The notes beneath the pieces were generated by a model. The model ran no database searches and was not told where the DNA came from. It saw only the letters and a list, made by a program, of their open reading frames with translations. Source: Gammaproteobacteria bacterium (GTDB taxonomy: Bacteria > Pseudomonadota > Gammaproteobacteria > SZUA-152). Taken from it: a stretch of 40,647 nt of DNA. Location: NCBI GenBank assembly GCA_029882975.1, contig JAOUJW010000044.1, positions 1 to 40,647 of the forward strand, read 5' to 3'. Each line of letters starts with the position of its first letter. Positions within the stretch are counted from its first letter, which is position 1. Positions 33,809-40,647 of this stretch are shown piece by piece. The position numbers and the translations under genes are program-made.

Positions 33809-34552
33809 ATGCGGCAAATCGTGTTGGATACGGAAACAACGGGTTTGGAAACGGCTCAAGATCATCGAATTATAGAAATTGGTTGCGTCGAGTTACTCAA
33901 TCGCCGCTTGACGGGCAATCATTTCCACCAATATTTGCAACCGGATCGGGAGATTGATGAAGGCGCTATTGAGGTTCACGGAATCAGTAATGAGTTCCTG
34001 ATCGATAAACCGCGGTTTGAAGATGTGGTACAGGACTTTCTGGACTACATCCGGGGAGCTGAGTTAATCATTCATAACGCCCCTTTCGATGTTGGGTTTA
34101 TCAATCATGAACTGCAACGCTGGCATCCAGGGTGCGAACCTCTGGAGAGTTTCTGTACCATTACCGATACACTTGCTATGGCCAGGCAGTTACATCCCGG
34201 ACAGAAGAATAACCTGGATGCCTTATGCAAGCGATATGATGTAAACAACGCTCACCGGGAATTACACGGCGCACTGCTTGATGCGGAGATCTTGGCCGAT
34301 GTCTACTTGCGTATTACCGGGGGCCAGGTTACGTTATTGTTGGATGGGCAGGCAGAAAATACCGAGGTTGGCGCTGAGCAGGGACTTCGACGGATTGTGT
34401 CGGATCGGCCGGCGTTAAGGGTAATACCGGCTTCTGAAGAGGAATTACACTCGCATCAACAAAGGTTGGAAGCAATTAACAAAAGCAGTGGCGGGGGTTG
34501 TGTTTGGTTGCTGCCCGATGAAGTGGCAGACGCGGCACTTGTTGATGCTTGA
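33809..34552 (+). CDS. dnaQ: DNA polymerase III epsilon subunit, 3'-5' proofreading exonuclease
   Basis: DnaQ proofreads in the replicative polymerase. The 247-residue protein shows ExoI with D7 and E9 (LDTETTGLE), ExoII with D94 (NAPFDVGF) and ExoIII with H153 and D158 (HGALLDAEIL). The C-terminal polar segment (after about residue 185) should bind the alpha subunit. rnhA-dnaQ adjacency is conserved, although the two are divergent in E. coli and co-directional here. It is convergent with the GGDEF-EAL gene, with 43 bp between the stops. Confidence 0.96.
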   Translation: MRQIVLDTETTGLETAQDHRIIEIGCVELLNRRLTGNHFHQYLQPDREIDEGAIEVHGISNEFLIDKPRFEDVVQDFLDYIRGAELIIHNAPFDVGFINHELQRWHPGCEPLESFCTITDTLAMARQLHPGQKNNLDALCKRYDVNNAHRELHGALLDAEILADVYLRITGGQVTLLLDGQAENTEVGAEQGLRRIVSDRPALRVIPASEEELHSHQQRLEAINKSSGGGCVWLLPDEVADAALVDA

Positions 34553-34595
34553 AACACTTTACGATCGAGTCGGGATCCTTTAGAGTCGGCCCCGG

Positions 34596-36956
34596 CTAAC
34601 CGGCCCGCACAATGGGTTTGTACCCCCAGGGGGAGTTCAAAATCCATTGTTTTAATTCCTTGGCTTTTAAAGGTTTGCACATATAGTGGCCTTGGGCGAC
34701 ATCACAACCCAGTTCCAACAGCATTTCCCAAACGGTTTTGTTATCCACGCCTTCGGCAATGACGCTCAGTCCCATGTTGTGGGCTAAATCAATGGTAGAT
34801 CGGACAATAACGGCATCACTGCCATCTTTGTGCATATCCATAACAAACGATTTGTCGATTTTAATATCCGATACCGGCAGTTTCTTCAAATAGGCCAGAG
34901 ACGAGTATCCGGTGCCAAAATCGTCCACGGATATTCTTACACCTTGGTGGTGCAATTTTGTCAGCATCTCCATGGCATGGTCCGGGTTCGCCATGACCGC
35001 ACTTTCTGTCAGCTCCAGCGATAACCATTCCGGTCCAATACCTGTTTGCGCCAATGTATTACTGACCGCATCCAGAATGGTGCTGTCTCCCAGACTGCGG
35101 GCGGAGAGATTAATTGCTACATGGATTTCGATACTTTCGCTGTGCCAGAGGGCGCAGTCAGCCAAGGCCTGTTCCAAGACCCAACAGGTCATGGCTTGTA
35201 CCGCTCCTGTCTGTTCCGCCATGGGTACAAATTCATCTGGCGTTAAATAACCGCGTTGGGGATGGTCCCAGCGTATGAGTGCTTCCACTCCGGTGGTACG
35301 GCCGCTGCGTGTATCAATCTTGGGTTGATATAGCAGTTCCAGTTGATTTTTTTCAATGGCTTCGTATAGGTCTGCTTCCAAATTCAACTGAATCAGACTG
35401 TGCTTGTCCAAATAGCTTTCGTAGAATGTGTAACCTTCTCGGTTGTGTTTTGCATGGTACATAGCCATATCGGCTCTTTGCATGAGTTGGTGATTATCGG
35501 TGCCGTCATGTGGGCAACGAACAATTCCGATGCTGGTGCAAACCGTGAGGGTGTGATTGTCTATGTTGATGGGTTCATTAATGGTTTCCAGGATCTTGCG
35601 GGCAATGATTTCCGCTGCGGTCACATCGTCCACGCCTGTGAGTATTGCTGCAAACTCATCGCCGCCCAGTCGTGCGATGGTGTCGGATTTGCGCACGGAT
35701 TCCTGCAAGCGTCCGGCGACTTCCTGTAATAACTGATCACCGATATGATGTCCCAGGGTGTCATTAACAAATTTAAATCGGTCCAGATCCAGCATCAATA
35801 ACAAAAAGGGCGTGCCTTGTCGCTTAGCAGTGAGGGTGGATTGTTCCAGGCGGTCGTAAAACAGGGCTCTGTTGGGTAAGTTGGTGAGCGAGTCGGTAAA
35901 GGCCATGGTTTCCAGGGTTTGGTACAAAACATACAGCTCGCTGCTCATATCGTTAAAATCTTCAGCCAGTTCGGATATTTCCGTATTTCCGCTCACGGTA
36001 ACTTTCTCACCTAAGTGGGTTTTGTCCTGGCGTACCCGGCGCAGCTGCTGAGTTAGATTGGCTAAGGGGTTTATGGCGGTTCTTTGCAATAAGATCAGCG
36101 CCAACATGGCGGTCACCAGTGTAGTCAGGCTGGCAGTAATGAGTATGATGGAACGGGTCTTTTCCAGCTTGGTATGTAAGCCGGTAATGTCAGAAGCGAA
36201 GGAAAATGTATACAAGGGTTCTCCCTTGTGAGTGGTTAAAGTGTAATTGGAAAAAATAATATTTTCCAAGGTGTGATTGGAAGGCCATAATGGAGATTTG
36301 TAGGCGGCACGTTCCATGCTCGGACGGCGTAATGTCAGTGGCATACCCAAAGCGCGTTCCACTTTGCTTAAGTTATTGGTGGGATCGGATACCACCATTA
36401 AATAGCCCTGAATGCGAATTCCGCCCACCGGTACAATGACGCTGATATGAGGTGTGTTATTGTTGGAGCATAGTCTCGACATGGTTTTAAGCCGGTGCGC
36501 TCCGGTGCGTATTTTGGCATCGGCGATCACGCCGGGACAGGGTATATTAGCTGCATTAAAGCCGGGCTCGCCTTCACTGGAGAGTCCGACCAGGTTAAAC
36601 TCCGAATCGAAGGCGAATAACTTTTCCAATTTGATAATGGACAGAGTGACAAAATAGCGGTGGAATTGTTCATTTAGTTGAGTTTGGATAATACTACTGT
36701 CTTTGGCCTGTAATGCCGCACGAAATGGTTGGTTGGTTTGAATGGATAAGCCCAGTTCGGCGGTTTTTTGGATGGTTTGATCCAGAATGTCATCCACTTT
36801 GATTTTTGCCAGGCGTTCAAACGCTTCCAGCTGATTTTCCAGAGCCAGCTTACGGTAGATTTCTCCCGTCACCATCGCCAGTACCATACCCAGCAATCCC
36901 ATGGCCAAAACAGTGAGGCCGAGGCTGGTACGCATGGAAGAGCGAATTTTAATCAT
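34596..36956 (-). CDS. Membrane-bound GGDEF-EAL protein (c-di-GMP turnover) with periplasmic sensor domain and HAMP
   Basis: The 786-residue protein has a first membrane segment (about residues 10-30), a periplasmic sensor region (about 31-268), a second membrane segment (about 270-292), a HAMP linker, a GGDEF domain (GGDEF at 431-435) and an EAL domain (EAL at 558-560). The cyclase motif is intact, and RKSD at 422-425 is a product-inhibition I-site. The phosphodiesterase motifs also look intact: ELTESA, DDFGTGYSSLAYLKKLP, DIKIDKSFV. Both activities are therefore possible, and the net sign cannot be told from sequence. It begins nine bases after the rhodanese gene, so the two form an operon. 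Confidence 0.94.
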   Translation of the reverse strand: MIKIRSSMRTSLGLTVLAMGLLGMVLAMVTGEIYRKLALENQLEAFERLAKIKVDDILDQTIQKTAELGLSIQTNQPFRAALQAKDSSIIQTQLNEQFHRYFVTLSIIKLEKLFAFDSEFNLVGLSSEGEPGFNAANIPCPGVIADAKIRTGAHRLKTMSRLCSNNNTPHISVIVPVGGIRIQGYLMVVSDPTNNLSKVERALGMPLTLRRPSMERAAYKSPLWPSNHTLENIIFSNYTLTTHKGEPLYTFSFASDITGLHTKLEKTRSIILITASLTTLVTAMLALILLQRTAINPLANLTQQLRRVRQDKTHLGEKVTVSGNTEISELAEDFNDMSSELYVLYQTLETMAFTDSLTNLPNRALFYDRLEQSTLTAKRQGTPFLLLMLDLDRFKFVNDTLGHHIGDQLLQEVAGRLQESVRKSDTIARLGGDEFAAILTGVDDVTAAEIIARKILETINEPINIDNHTLTVCTSIGIVRCPHDGTDNHQLMQRADMAMYHAKHNREGYTFYESYLDKHSLIQLNLEADLYEAIEKNQLELLYQPKIDTRSGRTTGVEALIRWDHPQRGYLTPDEFVPMAEQTGAVQAMTCWVLEQALADCALWHSESIEIHVAINLSARSLGDSTILDAVSNTLAQTGIGPEWLSLELTESAVMANPDHAMEMLTKLHHQGVRISVDDFGTGYSSLAYLKKLPVSDIKIDKSFVMDMHKDGSDAVIVRSTIDLAHNMGLSVIAEGVDNKTVWEMLLELGCDVAQGHYMCKPLKAKELKQWILNSPWGYKPIVRAG

Positions 36957-36965
36957 TATTTTGCG

Positions 36966-37412
36966 CTATTCGTGTAGGTAGGGATATCCTTTCGCCAACC
37001 ACTCCTCAAACCCCCCTCTAAACCAGTATGTATTTTTATACCCGCAGTCTATCGCAATCTTGACAGCTTTTGCACTGCGCCCACACTTAATACCATTACA
37101 ATAAAACAGAGCCGCCTGTGTTTTCTTCGGTATCACTTTAGCCAGGCTTTGGCAGTTGGTGTCGATATCTGGCAAACTCACCGAACCTTCCAAGTATCCT
37201 TGCTTGCGGTCCCCTGGAATACGAGAGTCCACCACGATAACATCTGGGTTAGAATTGACCAATTCGATAAATTCCTCAGCAGAAACCTTTACGGTTCCCT
37301 TAATATTATCAGGTGAATTGTCGGATTGGGGTTTCGCCGGCACCGTAGTGGCAGCAATGGTCAAAACCATGGCAAATAGCGCTATCACTCTGAATTTATT
37401 TGAAAAAATCAT
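36966..37412 (-). CDS. Exported single-domain rhodanese-like protein
   Basis: A 148-residue protein with a signal peptide (VIALFAMVLTIAATTVPA, cleavage near residue 26) and one rhodanese domain (DVIVVDSRIPGDRKQGYLEG). The active loop is CNGIKCGRS, with C105, C110 and R112. This loop is longer than the classic sulfurtransferase loop and has a second Cys, so it may handle sulfane sulfur or a disulfide in the periplasm. It is the first gene of a unit with the GGDEF-EAL protein, whose sensor domain is in the same compartment. A link between sulfur or redox state and c-di-GMP is inference. Confidence 0.9.
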   Translation of the reverse strand: MIFSNKFRVIALFAMVLTIAATTVPAKPQSDNSPDNIKGTVKVSAEEFIELVNSNPDVIVVDSRIPGDRKQGYLEGSVSLPDIDTNCQSLAKVIPKKTQAALFYCNGIKCGRSAKAVKIAIDCGYKNTYWFRGGFEEWLAKGYPYLHE

Positions 37413-37485
37413 TGTGCACCTGTTGAATGCTTGAGTTGTCGGGGGACGGGAGATCCCAATTCACGCGAGGCTACCAGGGTATATC

Positions 37486-37498
37486 GGACACTGTGTCC
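37486..37498. promoter_or_regulatory. Perfect dyad upstream of the rhodanese gene, candidate operator
   Basis: GGACAC-T-GTGTCC is a perfect palindrome with one central base, 74 bp before the rhodanese start. TATACC lies about two bases downstream on the minus strand and could be a -10 box. No terminator for the upstream nhaD gene is obvious in this 133-bp gap. Confidence 0.4.
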
Positions 37499-37545
37499 AA
37501 TTATTTACAAAACCAAAGCCCAAAGCCAGGATTTTTAGCCGGGAA

Positions 37546-39051
37546 TCAGAGAGGGGGTCCGGAAAACAGGCTGTTATTAAGCAGCCAGTGCACGTAAATA
37601 CTGGCAGCGTAGCCCAGCGCAATAACGGGCGTCCATTTTAAATGACCAAAAAAGGTGTAATGGCCTTTGGCTTGTCCCATTAGTGCCACACCCGCGGCAC
37701 TGCCAATGGACAATAAGCTACCGCCCACACCCGCAGTCAGCGTCACCAACAACCACTGCCCCAAAGACATATGCGGTTCCATATTTAAGACTGCAAACAT
37801 GACTGGAATATTGTCCACAATCGCTGAGATGACTCCCACGGCCACATTGGCCGAAAAAGCTCCCCATTGTTGGTACATCACTTCCGAAGCCATGGCCAAA
37901 TAACCCATATAGCCCAAGCCACCCACACAGAGTACCACACCGTAGAAGAACAACAGAGTATCCCATTCGGCACGGGCGACATTGCGGAAAATATCGTAGT
38001 TGTGGTCAGGATGATTGTAGATTGTATCTTCTTCGTTGTTATCGTCGTTCCAGCTGGCATCGTCCTTATTTTCAAACTCGTTGTAAGCCTCTGGACGAGC
38101 GCTGGAACCGATGTTTTGAATTGCGAAACTTTTTTTCAGGTAGAAACTAAAAAACTGTAAATAGGCCAGACCCGTCATCATGCCCACCATAGGGGGTAAA
38201 TGGAAAAAATTGTGAAAACTGACGGCGGTGGCAATGGTGAGTAAAAATAACATCATGATACGTTTGGCACCACGGCGCATCCGTACCTTCTCGGAAGTGG
38301 GTTTGGGTTGCTCATCTGGGATGGCAAAATGCATGATAGCGGCGGGAACGACGAAGTTCACTACTGATGGAATGAATAAATAGAAAAATTGATGGAAATC
38401 CACGATGCCTTTTTGCCAAACCATCAGTGTAGTAATGTCCCCAAAGGGGCTGAAGGCGCCACCGGCATTAGCGGCCACTACTATGTTAATGCAAGCAATA
38501 CCGATGAATTTAGGACTGTCGACGCCCACCGCCAGAACCACAGCACACATTAACAATGCTGTGGTCAGATTATCCGCCACCGGTGAAATGAAAAATGCCA
38601 GAATTCCGGTCAACCAGAACAGCTTACGATAACTGAAATTACGGCTCACTAACCAGGCACGCAGGGCATCGAAAATTTTCCGCTCTTCCATCACGTTGAT
38701 GTAGGTCATGGCCACCAGCAGAAACAGCATGAGTTCGGCGAACTCCAGGATATTATGCCGTACAGCAATTTCCGCGGCGTGGTTGTGACCGGCGTTGGCA
38801 TAAACTACCGCGATCATGGCCCAGATGACACCGGCGGCCAAAATTACCGGTTTGGACTTACGCAAATGGGTAAATTCCTCCGCCATTACCAGTAAATAAG
38901 CCAATGCAAAAATGGCCAGGGCAATGTAACCCACATTGTGGGTGGTAAGGTCCAGTTGCACTCCGTTCTCGGTTGCAAAGGCTGCTGTGGGCAGTAGCCA
39001 TGCTAAGGCACAAAAGACGATAGTCGAGATGGTGAAGATGATTTTGTTCAA
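37546..39051 (-). CDS. nhaD: Na+/H+ antiporter, NhaD type
   Basis: NhaD exports sodium in exchange for protons. The 501-residue protein has about 12 membrane helices and the family motifs SPVADNLTTALLM, NAGGAFSPFGDITTLMVW and DNIPVMFAVL. An initial hydrophobic segment ending in AFA resembles a signal peptide, as in other NhaD. A cytoplasmic-type loop of about 45 residues in the middle is very acidic (EFENKDDASWNDDNNEEDT). The start codon is TTG with GAGG eight bases upstream. It is monocistronic as far as visible. Presence fits a marine or saline setting, but does not prove it. Confidence 0.94.
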   Translation of the reverse strand: MNKIIFTISTIVFCALAWLLPTAAFATENGVQLDLTTHNVGYIALAIFALAYLLVMAEEFTHLRKSKPVILAAGVIWAMIAVVYANAGHNHAAEIAVRHNILEFAELMLFLLVAMTYINVMEERKIFDALRAWLVSRNFSYRKLFWLTGILAFFISPVADNLTTALLMCAVVLAVGVDSPKFIGIACINIVVAANAGGAFSPFGDITTLMVWQKGIVDFHQFFYLFIPSVVNFVVPAAIMHFAIPDEQPKPTSEKVRMRRGAKRIMMLFLLTIATAVSFHNFFHLPPMVGMMTGLAYLQFFSFYLKKSFAIQNIGSSARPEAYNEFENKDDASWNDDNNEEDTIYNHPDHNYDIFRNVARAEWDTLLFFYGVVLCVGGLGYMGYLAMASEVMYQQWGAFSANVAVGVISAIVDNIPVMFAVLNMEPHMSLGQWLLVTLTAGVGGSLLSIGSAAGVALMGQAKGHYTFFGHLKWTPVIALGYAASIYVHWLLNNSLFSGPPL

Positions 39052-39187
39052 GATATAACCTCTACATTAGTCCTTGTATTAAACCGGCCTTGAAATGCAA
39101 ATGGCAATGAAATAGAAAGTCATTTTAGCGGTTTATGCTGATAAAGGCGACACTTCCGATGGATGTGGTCGGATCTCAAGGAATCGA

Positions 39188-40402
39188 TTATTGTTTAGCC
39201 CGAAGTTTATAAATCCGGCCTTGGTTCGAGAAACTCAAAAAGTACAGCTCACCCTCGTTGTCTTGGGCAAAGGACACGATTTGGTAATCCGTATCAAACA
39301 GCAGTTGGTTTTCCGCGAGGTCTGAGTAGGGGTTACGTAAACCCCACACTTTGCCAACCACAAAGTCTGCGTAGAAATATACTCCTTTGGCAGAAGGAAT
39401 ACGCTGTCCGCGGTAGACATATCCGCCGGTGACCGACGCGGCATGGCCATGACGGCTGTTGGGAACTGGAAATCGCTTGTAGTCCAGAACGGGTTTTTCA
39501 TAGTACTCAGCAGGGTTGCAGGGTTTATTTCTGTAGTCGGCATTACCTTCGTAGCAGTTCCAACCATAGTTTTTCCCCAGTTCTACCCGGTTGATTTCCT
39601 CTCGGTTGCCTTGACCCACATCACCCATCCATAGTTGCCCCGTTTCTAAGTCAAAACTCCAACGCCAAGGGTTGCGAAATCCCCAGGCAAATATCTCCGG
39701 GCACCCCTTCTTGTCACTACAACTGCGGTTGGAGGAAAAGGGATTTTGTTTTGGGATTCGGTACTTTTTTTTGGCACTCGCGTTGCGTACATCTATTCGT
39801 ATCATCGAACCTAATATTGTCGATGTGTTTTGAGCGTTGTTATTCGGGTCCCCCCAACTACCACCATCACCAAACCCGGCATATAGAAACTTATCCGGTC
39901 CAAAAGCAATATGTCCGCCATTGTGGTTGTTCCAAGGTTGATCCAAACTGAATATTATCAGCTCCGAAGACGGGTCAAGGCCAAGGTTCTCTGCATCAGC
40001 CCGGAATCGGGAGATTCTGGATATCAGCGTTTTACTATTGTCTTTTTGCGGCTCAGAACTGCTGGTGTATGACAAATAAACAAAGCGGTTTTGAGAAAAT
40101 TCAGGATCAAATGCCATGCCGAGTAAACCACCTTCAAAGGAGTGGTCGACTCGGGAGCTGATGTCTATATAGACATTTTTGACCTTGGTATCGGCGGCGT
40201 TCGCAAAAGAGTAGACAATACCGGATTTCTCCGTCAGGAACCAACGTTGCCCATTCGAGGGTTCCTGTAATAAATAGGTAGGGTTATTGAAAGACAAGTA
40301 ATTAAATGCCAGGTCATAAGAAATATTGGATTCACTTTGTTCTGTTGCGGTGGCGATTGAACTGAAAAAAAACACCGCTATTGTAGACATTTGAGTGCGC
40401 AT
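39188..40402 (-). CDS. Exported PQQ-type sugar dehydrogenase (soluble glucose / sorbosone dehydrogenase family)
   Basis: A 404-residue secreted six-bladed beta-propeller. The N-terminus (MSTIAVFFFSSIATA) is a signal peptide; either Met1 or Met5 could start. Family motifs include GLLGMAFDPEF, NHNGGHIAFGPDKFLYAGFGDGG with the catalytic-type His, WAWGFRNPWRWSFD-like AWGFRNPWRWSFD, and DVGQGNREEINR with YGWNCYEG. Such proteins oxidise sugars with PQQ or serve as related propellers of unknown substrate. No PQQ synthesis genes are in the window, so cofactor supply is open. It lies between nhaD and an epimerase gene on the same strand, without clear link. Confidence 0.88.
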   Translation of the reverse strand: MRTQMSTIAVFFFSSIATATEQSESNISYDLAFNYLSFNNPTYLLQEPSNGQRWFLTEKSGIVYSFANAADTKVKNVYIDISSRVDHSFEGGLLGMAFDPEFSQNRFVYLSYTSSSEPQKDNSKTLISRISRFRADAENLGLDPSSELIIFSLDQPWNNHNGGHIAFGPDKFLYAGFGDGGSWGDPNNNAQNTSTILGSMIRIDVRNASAKKKYRIPKQNPFSSNRSCSDKKGCPEIFAWGFRNPWRWSFDLETGQLWMGDVGQGNREEINRVELGKNYGWNCYEGNADYRNKPCNPAEYYEKPVLDYKRFPVPNSRHGHAASVTGGYVYRGQRIPSAKGVYFYADFVVGKVWGLRNPYSDLAENQLLFDTDYQIVSFAQDNEGELYFLSFSNQGRIYKLRAKQ

Positions 40403-40422
40403 CAGTTTGAACTTGAAAAAGT

Positions 40423-40647
40423 TTAGTCGGTGACACTGTAGTAATCTTTATACCAATCCACAAAGGCCTTCACACCCTGCTCAACACTGGTGTCGGGTTT
40501 GTAATCCACGTCTTTAACCAGGTCCTGTACATCGGCATAGGTGTCCGGGACATCACCCGGTTGTAGTGGGAGGAAATTTATCTCGGCCTTTTTACCCAGG
40601 CAGTTCTGCAGCACTTCAATATAGTGCATCAAATCTACCGGCTGGTT
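40423..40647 (-). CDS. NAD-dependent nucleotide-sugar epimerase, C-terminal end (5' part outside window)
   Basis: The last 74 codons of a leftward gene that continues beyond the right edge. The sequence [20 protein letters not shown] followed by [12 protein letters not shown] is typical of UDP-glucuronate 4-epimerase and related UDP-sugar epimerases used for surface polysaccharide. The Rossmann domain and catalytic Tyr lie outside the window. The gene ends 20 bp before the sugar dehydrogenase start, so both may be transcribed together. Confidence 0.85.
   Translation of the reverse strand, partial: NQPVDLMHYIEVLQNCLGKKAEINFLPLQPGDVPDTYADVQDLVKDVDYKPDTSVEQGVKAFVDWYKDYYSVTD

Overview
The window is a chromosomal segment of a gammaproteobacterium. 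Most of it follows a gene order that I recall from Pseudomonas and relatives: lpxH-ppiB next to cysS-folD, a tRNA cluster, tig-clpP-clpX-lon-hupB-ppiD, fabI, a peptide-type ABC transporter, and mltD with a small methyltransferase gene, rnhA and dnaQ. LpxH, the PpiA signal peptide and the lipobox proteins point to a Gram-negative envelope. I cannot place it below class from sequence alone. No phage, plasmid or CRISPR array is visible.

Layout. 1-3274: the end of a polar-flagellum chemotaxis operon (ParP-like protein, CheW, a small repeat protein, a DUF2802 membrane protein, a GYF/pentapeptide-repeat membrane protein). Two of these genes carry in-frame minisatellites. 3278-7608: an AmmeMemoRadiSam module (amrB-amrA leftward, amrS rightward from a shared 110-bp region), followed by a ferritin-like diiron DUF455 gene and an overlapping lipoprotein gene. 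7632-12269: lpxH, tandem cyclophilins ppiB and ppiA, cysS, folD. 12483-13269: tRNA-Pro, Arg, His, Lys and Leu. A 162-bp MITE-like element (13278-13439) lies between tRNA-Leu and tig. 13475-20431: tig, clpP, clpX, lon, hupB, tRNA-Val, tRNA-Asp, which is the protein-quality-control core. 20542-23553: ppiD and fabI, with palindromic intergenic repeats. 23721-30349: a complete ABC importer operon (binding protein, two permeases, double ATPase). 30362-34552: a probable beta-propeller gene remnant, mltD, a YafS-like methyltransferase, rnhA, dnaQ. 34596-37412: a periplasmic rhodanese and a membrane GGDEF-EAL protein as a two-gene unit. 37546-40647: nhaD, a PQQ-type sugar dehydrogenase and the 3' end of a nucleotide-sugar epimerase.

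How the genes work together. Trigger factor, ClpXP, Lon, HU, PpiD and two cyclophilins form a folding and proteolysis neighbourhood. A sigma32-like promoter precedes lon. FabI, LpxH and MltD serve lipid, lipid A and peptidoglycan metabolism. RnhA and DnaQ serve replication.

The least understood parts are three. The first is the AmmeMemoRadiSam, diiron protein and lipoprotein neighbourhood. The second is the rhodanese and c-di-GMP pair, with a perfect dyad upstream. The third is a set of non-coding structures: the MITE-like element, the hairpin array between lon and hupB, the terminator-like hairpin just before lpxH, and the (CCCAAA)n tract before the DUF455 gene. I see no unmistakably new system. 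The first two are the best candidates.
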